Below are positions 36,631 through 43,536 of a stretch of 64,000 nucleotides of DNA, piece after piece (within the stretch, counting starts at the first letter, position 1; each line of letters opens with the position of its first letter). The notes under the pieces are model-generated. The model ran no database searches and was not told the origin of the DNA. It saw nothing but the letters and a program-made list of their open reading frames with translations. The stretch is taken from the NCBI RefSeq assembly GCF_008122265.1, contig NZ_CP043042.1, positions 62,001 to 126,000 of the forward strand, given 5' to 3'. The translations under genes and the position numbers were made by a program. The stretch is from Marinobacter fonticola. Its GTDB lineage: Bacteria > Pseudomonadota > Gammaproteobacteria > Pseudomonadales > Oleiphilaceae.

Positions 36631-38004
36631 ATGGGTGCATTGGATGCAATGCCAGGGGCTATGGTTCGGGTGGATAGGGAGGGCAACATCTACGACCTGA
36701 ACCAGGCGGCCCATCGCCTCGTCGATCGTTTGCACGTCGGCGCCTCGCTTCCGGATGAGTTGGACGAGGGAGCGGCCCGACTCCTGATGCATGTTTTACG
36801 CGAGGGCGAGGGACGTCCAGTCGACACACGCGAACTGGAGGCCCTGATCGGTAAGCGGCGTTTCCGGCTGTCGGTGGCGGGCCAAGCGTGTGCCGAAGAC
36901 AGACTTGTTATCAAACTCACCGATATCACCGAGTTTCGCGAACTTTCCGAACGGGTTGCCTTAAGCGAGCAGCGCTTTCGTTCTTTGTTCTACGAGAATC
37001 CGGACTCGGTCTTTAGCCTTGACGTTAAGGGCCGGTTTACCGACGCCAATCGCAGCACCCTCGACATGATTGGCATGCCCCAAATCGAGTTAATGTCCCG
37101 TCACTGGGTGGATTTTGTCGACCCGCAGGATTTGGACCGGGTTCGCACCAGTTTTCAGGCGGTCCTGGCCGGCGATGCCTTCAGTTTTCGCTGCCGGGTG
37201 AAAAGCTGCGATGGACGGATTGTTCTCGCTCACGTGACCCAGGTACCGATGGTGGTGGACAGTGAGGTGGTCGGCGTTTTCGGCGTCGCCCGGGACATCA
37301 CCGAAGCCAAGCAGCGACAACTCGAACTGCACCGCTCGCGGGAGGAACTACGTCGCTTGTACAGCGCCCAGGACGGCATGCTGGAACGGGAGCGGCTACG
37401 TATTGCCCGGGATCTGCATGACGAACTGGGTCAAACCCTGACAGCCCTGAAACTTGACCTCGGGGTGGCGATTTCCGATAAACCCGACCTGCCGGTCAAC
37501 CATGTAAAACGCCTGCAGGAATTGGTGCGCTTTATCGACGGCACCATCGGCCAGGTGCGCGAAATCGCCTCGAATCTGCGCCCGGCCATGCTCGATGATT
37601 TGGGGTTCGAAGCCGCGGCCGAGTGGTTTCTGGACAAGCGCGCCGCTCGGGACGGTCTGGATATCCGCTGGCGTGCGCATTTGGCGGATGGAGGACGCAC
37701 CACCGGTGAGACGGCCACGGCGCTCTACCGCATCCTGCAGGAGTGCATGACCAATATCAGTCGCCACGCCCAGGCGACCACCGTTACCATCGACTATGAG
37801 GAAACGCTTGAACGAGCGAAGCTGGAAGTTGCCGATAACGGTATCGGCTTCGATGCGTCCCGCCGCCAGGCGGCCGGCTTTGGGCTTGTCGGCATGCGCG
37901 AGCGGGTGGCCATGCTCGACGGTGAGCTGTCTGTCGATTCCAGTATCGGCAGCGGGACCCGTATCGTAGTCACGCTGCCCTTGACGGGGAACCGCTATGA
38001 TTAG
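36631..38004 (+). CDS. PAS histidine kinase, NarX/HisKA_3 type
   Basis: A soluble kinase of about 457 residues without membrane helices. It has two PAS-type sensor regions (about 1-105 and 108-235, the second ending in GVARDITEAKQRQ), a HisKA_3 dimerisation domain with phospho-site H263 (RIARDLHDELGQTL) and an ATPase domain (LQECMTNISRHAQA, DNGIGFD, GFGLVGMRER). ATG 36631 has AGGGG 6 bases upstream; TTG 36547 and ATG 36598 are alternatives. Overlaps the NarL-type regulator by 8 bases, so the two form a two-component pair. Position suggests co-expression with the chemosensory genes. Confidence 0.9.
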   Translation: MGALDAMPGAMVRVDREGNIYDLNQAAHRLVDRLHVGASLPDELDEGAARLLMHVLREGEGRPVDTRELEALIGKRRFRLSVAGQACAEDRLVIKLTDITEFRELSERVALSEQRFRSLFYENPDSVFSLDVKGRFTDANRSTLDMIGMPQIELMSRHWVDFVDPQDLDRVRTSFQAVLAGDAFSFRCRVKSCDGRIVLAHVTQVPMVVDSEVVGVFGVARDITEAKQRQLELHRSREELRRLYSAQDGMLERERLRIARDLHDELGQTLTALKLDLGVAISDKPDLPVNHVKRLQELVRFIDGTIGQVREIASNLRPAMLDDLGFEAAAEWFLDKRAARDGLDIRWRAHLADGGRTTGETATALYRILQECMTNISRHAQATTVTIDYEETLERAKLEVADNGIGFDASRRQAAGFGLVGMRERVAMLDGELSVDSSIGSGTRIVVTLPLTGNRYD

Positions 38005-38632
38005 TGTCTATATCGCCGACGACCACAGCATCGTGCGTGAAGGGATGCGTTCTCTGATTGCCTCGGCCCCGGATATGACTGTCGTGGGCGAAGCGCCGGA
38101 CGGCGACCAGGCGCTGAAGGAGATTCCGGACTGCCAGCCCACGGTATTTCTGATGGACATGACCATGCCGGGTTGCTCCGGCCTGCAGCTCATCGAGACC
38201 ATTTTGCGCCGGATGCCGAACCTGCGGGTGCTGGTGCTGAGCATGCACCAGGAAGAACTCTACGCCACCCGGACGATCCGCGCCGGAGCCCACGGTTTTA
38301 TCACCAAGACCCGCCCGCCAGGCGAGCTGCTCGACGCACTGCGCCAGGTTGCCCGTGGCCAGATCTACATACCCCTGGAATTGGCCCACAAGCTGGCTCG
38401 GGACGCGCTTGTCGGACGTTCGGAAGACACGCCCCATAACCGTCTGACCCGTCGCGAATACGCCATTTTTATCGATTTGGTACAAGGCATGACGGTCAGC
38501 GATATCGCCGAGAAACTGCACGTTAGCTCCAAGACCGTCAGCACTCACAAGGCGCGGCTCATGGATAAGATGGACGCCAAGGGCATTTCCGATCTGGTCC
38601 GTTATGCCATGAATCACGGCCTTTTGTCGTGA
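37997..38632 (+). CDS. NarL/FixJ family response regulator
   Basis: A 211-residue regulator: receiver domain with D8-D9 and phospho-site D54 (VFLMDMTMPG), then a LuxR-type helix-turn-helix (LTRREYAIFIDLVQGMTVSDIAEKLHVSSKTVSTHKARLMDKM). The usual L-T-x-R-E start of the LuxR domain is present. It should be phosphorylated by the overlapping HisKA_3 kinase and act on transcription. Target genes are unknown; the chemosensory cluster or genes near 38.7 kb are candidates. Confidence 0.93.
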   Translation: MISVYIADDHSIVREGMRSLIASAPDMTVVGEAPDGDQALKEIPDCQPTVFLMDMTMPGCSGLQLIETILRRMPNLRVLVLSMHQEELYATRTIRAGAHGFITKTRPPGELLDALRQVARGQIYIPLELAHKLARDALVGRSEDTPHNRLTRREYAIFIDLVQGMTVSDIAEKLHVSSKTVSTHKARLMDKMDAKGISDLVRYAMNHGLLS

Positions 38633-38758
38633 AAAACGGTCATGACAATTGTTGACAGTAATCCTGAGGCATAACGGTAAAATGGGTAGTCTGGAACCCG
38701 GTCCCACGTATCGGCACCCACATTTATCAAACGCGGTTCAAACAGGTAACGGCGCAAA

Positions 38759-39145
38759 ATGCTGACGGTATTCTTTGTCGAAGATTCGACCGTAATGGGA
38801 CGTCGGCTACGGCAACTGTTGAGTCGCATCCCCGGCGTGGTCGTCGTCGGTGAAGCTTGTCGTCTGCGGGACCTGGTTCAGTCTGTGGATCACGCTAAGC
38901 CGGATGTTGTGTTGCTGGATATTCGCTTGCCTGACGGTATTGGCTTCGATGCCATAGCGCCGCTCCAGCAACTGGAATTTGCGCCGAAAATCTTCATGGT
39001 CACTGCTCACGGCGATGCCCAATACCGGGCCAGAGCCACCCGCCTTAACGTGGATGGTTTCTTCGATAAGGCGGCGGAGCTAGAGGCTTTGGCCGCCCAG
39101 TTAGCCGGTTTGTGTAAAACCAAACTGAAACCTGGAAACGTCTAA
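38759..39145 (+). CDS. Stand-alone response regulator receiver
   Basis: A 128-residue receiver-only protein with the acidic pair E8-D9, phospho-site D54 (VVLLDIRLPDG), the switch Thr in MVTAHGD and the Lys in FFDKAAELEAL. No output domain follows. It lies 126 bases after the NarL-type regulator in the same direction and converges with the hemerythrin gene. It may be a second output or a phosphate sink for the upstream kinases. Confidence 0.9.
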   Translation: MLTVFFVEDSTVMGRRLRQLLSRIPGVVVVGEACRLRDLVQSVDHAKPDVVLLDIRLPDGIGFDAIAPLQQLEFAPKIFMVTAHGDAQYRARATRLNVDGFFDKAAELEALAAQLAGLCKTKLKPGNV

Positions 39146-39172
39146 CCGGTGACGAAGCCCCATTGACGGCGG

Positions 39173-39613
39173 CTACTTTGCAGCCTGTTCTTCCATGTGC
39201 TTGCGGTACTGGTTTGCCAATGAGGCTTTCTGTTCCTCCGGTAGCACTTTGCCAGCCTGCTGAAATACTTCCTGTTCTTCTTCATCTAGATGATGGTGGA
39301 GCTGATCCTGCAACTGCTTTGCAACGGCGAGCCAATGGGGTGAACTCATGTCCGTGGATTCGAGTTCTTCGATCATCTCATCCATTTCGTGGTGTTCGGC
39401 GATGCTGTGGCGGGCCTTTTCCTGGGTGTGGTCATCTTTCATCAAGGGCACATAGAAGTGGCGCTCCTCGGCCGCGGCGTGGCGGGCTAGCTCGGCTTTC
39501 ACTTTGCCAAAAAGTTCCTCGCGTCCCTCGCTGTCTCCCTCGGTTTTGCATAGTAGGTCGATCAGGGTACGTTGCTTGTCGTGATCCTCTCTCAGGGCTT
39601 CAAAGATGTTCAT
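39173..39613 (-). CDS. Hemerythrin HHE domain protein
   Basis: A 146-residue all-helical protein with hemerythrin-type diiron ligands spread over four helices: REDHDKQRTLIDLL, ARHAAAEERHFYVPL, IAEHHEMDEMIEEL and HHHLDEEEQEVF. Such proteins bind O2 or NO or act in metal/stress handling. Its location next to a signalling cluster hints at an oxygen- or redox-linked role, but this is only neighbourhood. The frame ends in an Ala-Lys tail; the ATG is at 39613. Confidence 0.88.
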   Translation of the reverse strand: MNIFEALREDHDKQRTLIDLLCKTEGDSEGREELFGKVKAELARHAAAEERHFYVPLMKDDHTQEKARHSIAEHHEMDEMIEELESTDMSSPHWLAVAKQLQDQLHHHLDEEEQEVFQQAGKVLPEEQKASLANQYRKHMEEQAAK

Positions 39614-39979
39614 TACGACTCCGTCCGTTTCAATGGGTCTTTCTCATGTTTTGATCAGTCTGTCTCAAGTGTGTACGCATAAACCTGTCGAACGTCTCTA
39701 AAAGGCGCCTTAACTCAGGTTGACTGTTCAGGATAAGTTAAATAACAGATTGAAAATAAGCATAAATTTACAGATTATCTTTTCTTAATCTGCATATGGC
39801 TTTTTCGTAACCTGGTTCGCTTGAAAGACGCTTCCTGTCTCCGCTATTGATAGAGCGTGTTGTCAGCGGTAATGGATGTTGTAAGCGCCCATAGGGTCTG
39901 TAAACATCCCATAGGTCCCGTAAACACAGTCACTGTAAAGAACCTAGTACCGTACATAGGTACACGGAAGGAGACGAAA
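39614..39979. other. Intergenic region with direct repeats
   Basis: 366 bases between divergent genes. The part near 39720-39800 is AT-rich and likely holds promoters. Two direct repeats of a 19-base word lie at 39888-39926, just before the ribosome site of the small gene at 39980. No other gene is supported. Confidence 0.5.
39888..39926. repeat. Two 19-bp direct repeats upstream of a small gene
   Basis: CCCATAGGGTCTGTAAACA (39888-39906) and CCCATAGGTCCCGTAAACA (39908-39926), 16 of 19 bases equal, start-to-start distance 20 bases (about two helix turns). They lie 54 bases upstream of the start codon at 39980 and so could be paired activator or repressor sites. Confidence 0.65.
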
Positions 39980-40240
39980 ATGGCCAGCAAGAGCAATTGG
40001 CAAGACGACAGGGAAAACTACGAAGCTGCTTGGACCAAGTATCAAGAGGTGGCGGACAGAGTCTATGCAGCCTATGAGGATCTGGATAGCGGTACTCAGG
40101 ATCAGACGCCGGCCAACGAAGATGTGGCCGAACTTCAGGAAGCCTGGAAGGAACTTGAAAACGCTCGCCAGCGTCTCGACGAACGCATGAACGAATTCCA
40201 CGAGCGTCATATGAATCAGGGTAAGGCGGGTTCGAACTAG
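39980..40240 (+). CDS. Small coiled-coil hypothetical protein (86 aa)
   Basis: An 86-residue, very hydrophilic, mostly helical protein rich in Glu, Asp, Gln and Arg, with heptad-like spacing in DVAELQEAWKELENARQRLDERMNEFHERH. No signal peptide, membrane helix or recognised family. AAGGAG lies about 8 bases before the ATG. It has its own upstream direct repeats and a downstream terminator, so it is a separate unit; such small acidic proteins are often stress-induced, but that is only a guess. Confidence 0.75.
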   Translation: MASKSNWQDDRENYEAAWTKYQEVADRVYAAYEDLDSGTQDQTPANEDVAELQEAWKELENARQRLDERMNEFHERHMNQGKAGSN

Positions 40241-40562
40241 CTTAAAACGCCTTATACCCGTAAAGGCGTCGATAGAGCCCTCTCAGACGCCGTTTCCGGG
40301 ATGGTCCGCTGAGGCGCGGCCATCCTTGTCCCGCCATTGCGTCATTTTGACCGAACCCGCTACCGTGCTGAAACAAGCCCTCTAATTTAAGTTGAAATTA
40401 AGTGAAGTTGACGGATGCCGGCAGCCCCGCGAACTATCTTAATCGTTTAAACGTCCTCCGCAGGCGAACGTTCTGCCCTTGAACCCGACAATCGTAACCT
40501 GACAACTGACGGAATCGCTTATAAAGTAATCAGCTATCGCTGGTTCTTCATGGATTGCTTGC
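40241..40562. other. Intergenic region before the NlpC/P60 gene
   Basis: 322 bases. The first part has the terminator at 40299-40328 and a weaker inverted repeat GGCGTC / GACGCC (40265-40291). The second part is AT-rich and should hold the promoter of the NlpC/P60 gene. No gene seen. Confidence 0.5.
40299..40328 (+). terminator. Terminator-like hairpin after the coiled-coil gene
   Basis: Stem GGATGG(T)CCGC / GCGGCCATCC, 10 bp with one bulged T and a 6-base loop TGAGGC, about 60 bases after the stop codon, followed by TTGTCC. No long T tract, so termination strength is uncertain. Confidence 0.55.
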
Positions 40563-41111
40563 ATGCACGCGCTGACACTTCCCTTTTCAATGCCGCTGGC
40601 CGCTGTTTATCGGATGCCGGTCCGTGGACGCTGGCTGGGTGTATGGCTCCTCATCTGCCTGACCCTCGGCGGCTGCGCCAGTACGCCGGGTCTCGATCCC
40701 TATACGCCCGCACCGTCCGCCAAGCCCATGGATGCGGACAGCGCCGTGACGGCTGCCCAGCTCTGGCAGGTGTTCGAGCGTTACGAAGGCGTGCCTTATC
40801 ACTACGGCGGTACCTCGGCCCAGGGGTTCGACTGCTCCGGCTTTATCATGACAGCCTACCGGGAAGCCTTTGGGCGCCAATTGCCGAGAACCACAACCCA
40901 ACTGCTGGCGCACGGCGAGGTGGTGCCCCGAAATAACGTGCAACCCGGGGATTTGGTGTTTTTCCGTATCAGTGGAAAGGATCAGCATGCCGGGATCTAT
41001 ATGGGGAATAATCGCTTTATCCACGCCTCAACATCGGTTGGCGTGACCGAATCCGCGCTGGACGGCTATTACTGGCGAGACCGGTACAGCCAGGCGCGGC
41101 GGTTCGAGTAG
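40563..41111 (+). CDS. NlpC/P60 family cell-wall peptidase, lipoprotein
   Basis: An envelope-anchored peptidase of 182 residues as drawn. A lipobox LTLGGC follows a hydrophobic signal; the domain (about 65-180) carries the catalytic Cys91 in GFDCSGF, His in QHAGIYMG and a third polar residue in RFIHAS. The family cleaves gamma-D-glutamyl-diaminopimelate bonds of peptidoglycan (like MepS/Spr). ATG 40614 (MPVRGRWLG) would give a more typical short signal peptide and may be the true start; neither has a good ribosome site. Confidence 0.9.
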   Translation: MHALTLPFSMPLAAVYRMPVRGRWLGVWLLICLTLGGCASTPGLDPYTPAPSAKPMDADSAVTAAQLWQVFERYEGVPYHYGGTSAQGFDCSGFIMTAYREAFGRQLPRTTTQLLAHGEVVPRNNVQPGDLVFFRISGKDQHAGIYMGNNRFIHASTSVGVTESALDGYYWRDRYSQARRFE

Positions 41112-41182
41112 CGCTCCTCGGTATCTGACCTATAGTTTCCCTAAAGCCCAGACCCCCTAAGCCCAGCATAAATACAACGCCT

Positions 41183-42295
41183 ATGTACTCAGCTATCGAA
41201 CGGCTCTGGCTGCAGGGCACGCGGGGCAAGTCCGCCCGGCTGACCCGGCAGATTGCTCTGAGTAACCAGATCGGCCTGTTTGGGGCTTTGGCGACCCTAC
41301 CGTACCAAGTGTTCTATCTGGTTTACGATATCGGTCTCTACTGGCCGGTGTTCACCTGTAATCTGCTGTTCATCGCCGTTTATCTGAGCGTGCTCCTTGT
41401 TAACCGGCAGGGTTACCACAATCAGGCCCGCAACCTGGCACTGGTCAACGCGTCCGCGCAGATTCTCATCGTGACCTATTTCATCAGCGCCGATGCCGGC
41501 GTGCATTTGTTCTACTTCTCGATTGGCGGTATCCAGGCGCTTATGTTCCGGCGCCATCGCACAGCGATGCTCATCCTCGTGCTGGCTATTATCGGCGCCT
41601 TTTTCCTCATCTGCGAGTTCCTGTTCGCGGTGGGCGCGACGCCGTTGCCGGAGCCCTTCATTGACTACGTTTACATTGTCAGCGTGACAAGCGCCATTGC
41701 ACTCAGTGGGGCGTTCTCGCATCTGTTTCGCAGGGATATTGACGAGGCTGAGGACCGGCTGATCAGCAGCAATCGCGACCTGGAAAAGCTCAGTACCACC
41801 GATCAGCTCACCGGCTTGGCGAATCGACGCAGTTTGGACCGGTTTCTGGATCAGACTTCCCAGAATGGATTGGCCGGGAGCCAAATGCTTTCGGTGCTGA
41901 TGTGCGATGTCGATTGCTTCAAGCTCTATAACGATGTCTACGGCCACCAGGCGGGTGACGAGTGTCTGCGCCGGATTGCGGCCACGCTGACCGACGTGGT
42001 ACGCCGACCGACTGATCTCATCGTGCGCTATGGGGGCGAGGAGTTTGCCGTCGTACTGCCGGGTACCAGCGAAAGTGACGCCTTGGTGATCGCAGAAAGA
42101 ATCAGGGCGGCTGTCGACGGACTTCGTATGCCGCATGAAACATCGACCGTTGACGATCATGTCACGCTGAGCATCGGGCTGAGCACACTGGGCCCTGAGA
42201 ATACCCGTCGCGCAAGACAATTATTTTCCCAGGCTGACGAGGCGCTCTACAAAGCCAAGAGCCAGGGCCGGAACCGGGTGGTGATTGGCGACTGA
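41183..42295 (+). CDS. Membrane diguanylate cyclase (GGDEF)
   Basis: A 370-residue protein with about six N-terminal transmembrane helices (residues ~24-190) resembling a 6TM sensor, then a GGDEF domain (about 205-368) with the active variant GGEEF and an inhibitory I-site RPTD nine residues before it. Predicted to synthesise c-di-GMP at the membrane in response to an unknown signal. The gene stands between the NlpC/P60 gene and ilvE, all on the plus strand but with independent-looking spacing. Confidence 0.92.
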   Translation: MYSAIERLWLQGTRGKSARLTRQIALSNQIGLFGALATLPYQVFYLVYDIGLYWPVFTCNLLFIAVYLSVLLVNRQGYHNQARNLALVNASAQILIVTYFISADAGVHLFYFSIGGIQALMFRRHRTAMLILVLAIIGAFFLICEFLFAVGATPLPEPFIDYVYIVSVTSAIALSGAFSHLFRRDIDEAEDRLISSNRDLEKLSTTDQLTGLANRRSLDRFLDQTSQNGLAGSQMLSVLMCDVDCFKLYNDVYGHQAGDECLRRIAATLTDVVRRPTDLIVRYGGEEFAVVLPGTSESDALVIAERIRAAVDGLRMPHETSTVDDHVTLSIGLSTLGPENTRRARQLFSQADEALYKAKSQGRNRVVIGD

Positions 42296-42402
42296 GCCCG
42301 ATCATTTCTCGGCAACCAAACCGCTACAATCCCTGATATATCGGATAGACTGATTGCCCCATTATGTCGGGCAATACCCGCAAACGTTCGAAGGACAATG
42401 CA

Positions 42403-43428
42403 ATGGAAGAGGCAACGCTAGACCACTCGCAATCATCCGCAAAACCCGCGCCATTCGGCACGGTGTTCGCCGATACCATGACCGTCACCCGTTATCTGGA
42501 CGGTAACTGGTCGGACGTGGAGTCGATTCCGGTCGCGCCTCTTTCCATTCATCCCGGTGCTCACGTCCTGCATTACGCCAGCACCTGCTTTGAAGGCCTG
42601 AAGGCTTTTCGCATGCCGGACGGCGACGTACGGATCTTCCGTCTGGACCGCCACCTGGCGCGTCTGCAACAAAGCGCCGGCCTGGTATGCCTGCCGGCTC
42701 CGCCCACGGATGTGGTCGAACAGATGGTGCGTTGGACGGTATCGGAAAGTCGCAATATCCTGCCCAAGCCACCCGGGGCTCTTTACCTGCGACCCACGCT
42801 GATCGGCACCGAAACCAATATCGGCGCGGCGGGCGCGTCCTCTGCCGAGGCGATGTTCTACGTGCTGGCCTCCCCGGTGGGCGACTACTTCTCCGGTGGC
42901 GGGCGACCGCTGTCGATCCTGGTCGAAGACCAGCAGATGCGCAGCGCTCCCGGTTTCGGCCAGGCCAAGACCGGCGGTAACTACGCCTCTGCCCTGCGCC
43001 ACGTGATCCGTGGCCGCGAAGAGCAGGGTGTGGATCAAGTGCTGTTCTGCCCCAACGGCGACGTGCAGGAAACCGGCGCGTCCAACTTCTTCCTGGTTAA
43101 CGACCGGCAGTTACTGACCAAGCCGCTGGACAGCACTTTTCTCCACGGTGTCACCCGGGATTCGGTGGTCGCCCTGGCCAAACATCTGGGCTACGAGGTG
43201 ATCGAGCAGGACTTCACCGTCGACGATATCAAGGACTGGATCAAGACCGGCGAAGCCATGCTGTCCGGCACGGCGGCGGTGCTGGCGGGCGTGGGCACGT
43301 TCGTCCACGATGGCCGCGAATACGTGGTCAATGGCGGCAAGATCGGCTCGAACACCCAGCGCCTGCGCGAAGCGTTGGTCGGCATTCAGACCGGCACCGA
43401 AGAGGACGTGTTCGGCTGGTTGTCCTGA
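42403..43428 (+). CDS. ilvE: Branched-chain amino-acid aminotransferase
   Basis: A 341-residue fold-type IV PLP enzyme that interconverts leucine, isoleucine and valine with their keto acids. The catalytic Lys189 lies in FGQAKTGGNYASAL; the substrate motif YASTCFEGLKAFR and the C-terminal M-L-S-G-T-A-A-V phosphate loop are conserved, with the longer C-terminus of the IlvE group II (BCAT_beta). ATG 42403 has AAGGA 7 bases upstream; ATG 42364 is an upstream alternative. Single gene, ending before a repeat array and a terminator. Confidence 0.93.
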   Translation: MEEATLDHSQSSAKPAPFGTVFADTMTVTRYLDGNWSDVESIPVAPLSIHPGAHVLHYASTCFEGLKAFRMPDGDVRIFRLDRHLARLQQSAGLVCLPAPPTDVVEQMVRWTVSESRNILPKPPGALYLRPTLIGTETNIGAAGASSAEAMFYVLASPVGDYFSGGGRPLSILVEDQQMRSAPGFGQAKTGGNYASALRHVIRGREEQGVDQVLFCPNGDVQETGASNFFLVNDRQLLTKPLDSTFLHGVTRDSVVALAKHLGYEVIEQDFTVDDIKDWIKTGEAMLSGTAAVLAGVGTFVHDGREYVVNGGKIGSNTQRLREALVGIQTGTEEDVFGWLS

Positions 43429-43473
43429 TAGTGACGGATAGTGCTCTAAATAGTGATCTAGATAGTGATCTAA
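43427..43473. repeat. Short ATAGTG tandem repeats after ilvE
   Basis: Four ATAGTG[AC] words starting at 43428, 43438, 43450 and 43462 (spacing 10, 12, 12 bases); the last two units are GATAGTGATCTA-like. They begin at the ilvE stop codon and end before the terminator hairpin. Confidence 0.7.
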
Positions 43474-43487
43474 CGGTGGGACGATGG

Positions 43488-43522
43488 AAAAGGTGCGGCC
43501 ACCGAGGCGCGCTGCACCTTTT
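43488..43522. terminator. Bidirectional terminator between ilvE and paoC
   Basis: AAAAGGTGC (43488-43496) and GCACCTTTT (43514-43522): a perfect 9-bp stem with a 17-base loop that can itself pair (GCC/GGC). A and T tracts on the two sides suit both converging transcripts. Confidence 0.75.
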
Positions 43523-43536
43523 CAACTTCAACGCCT

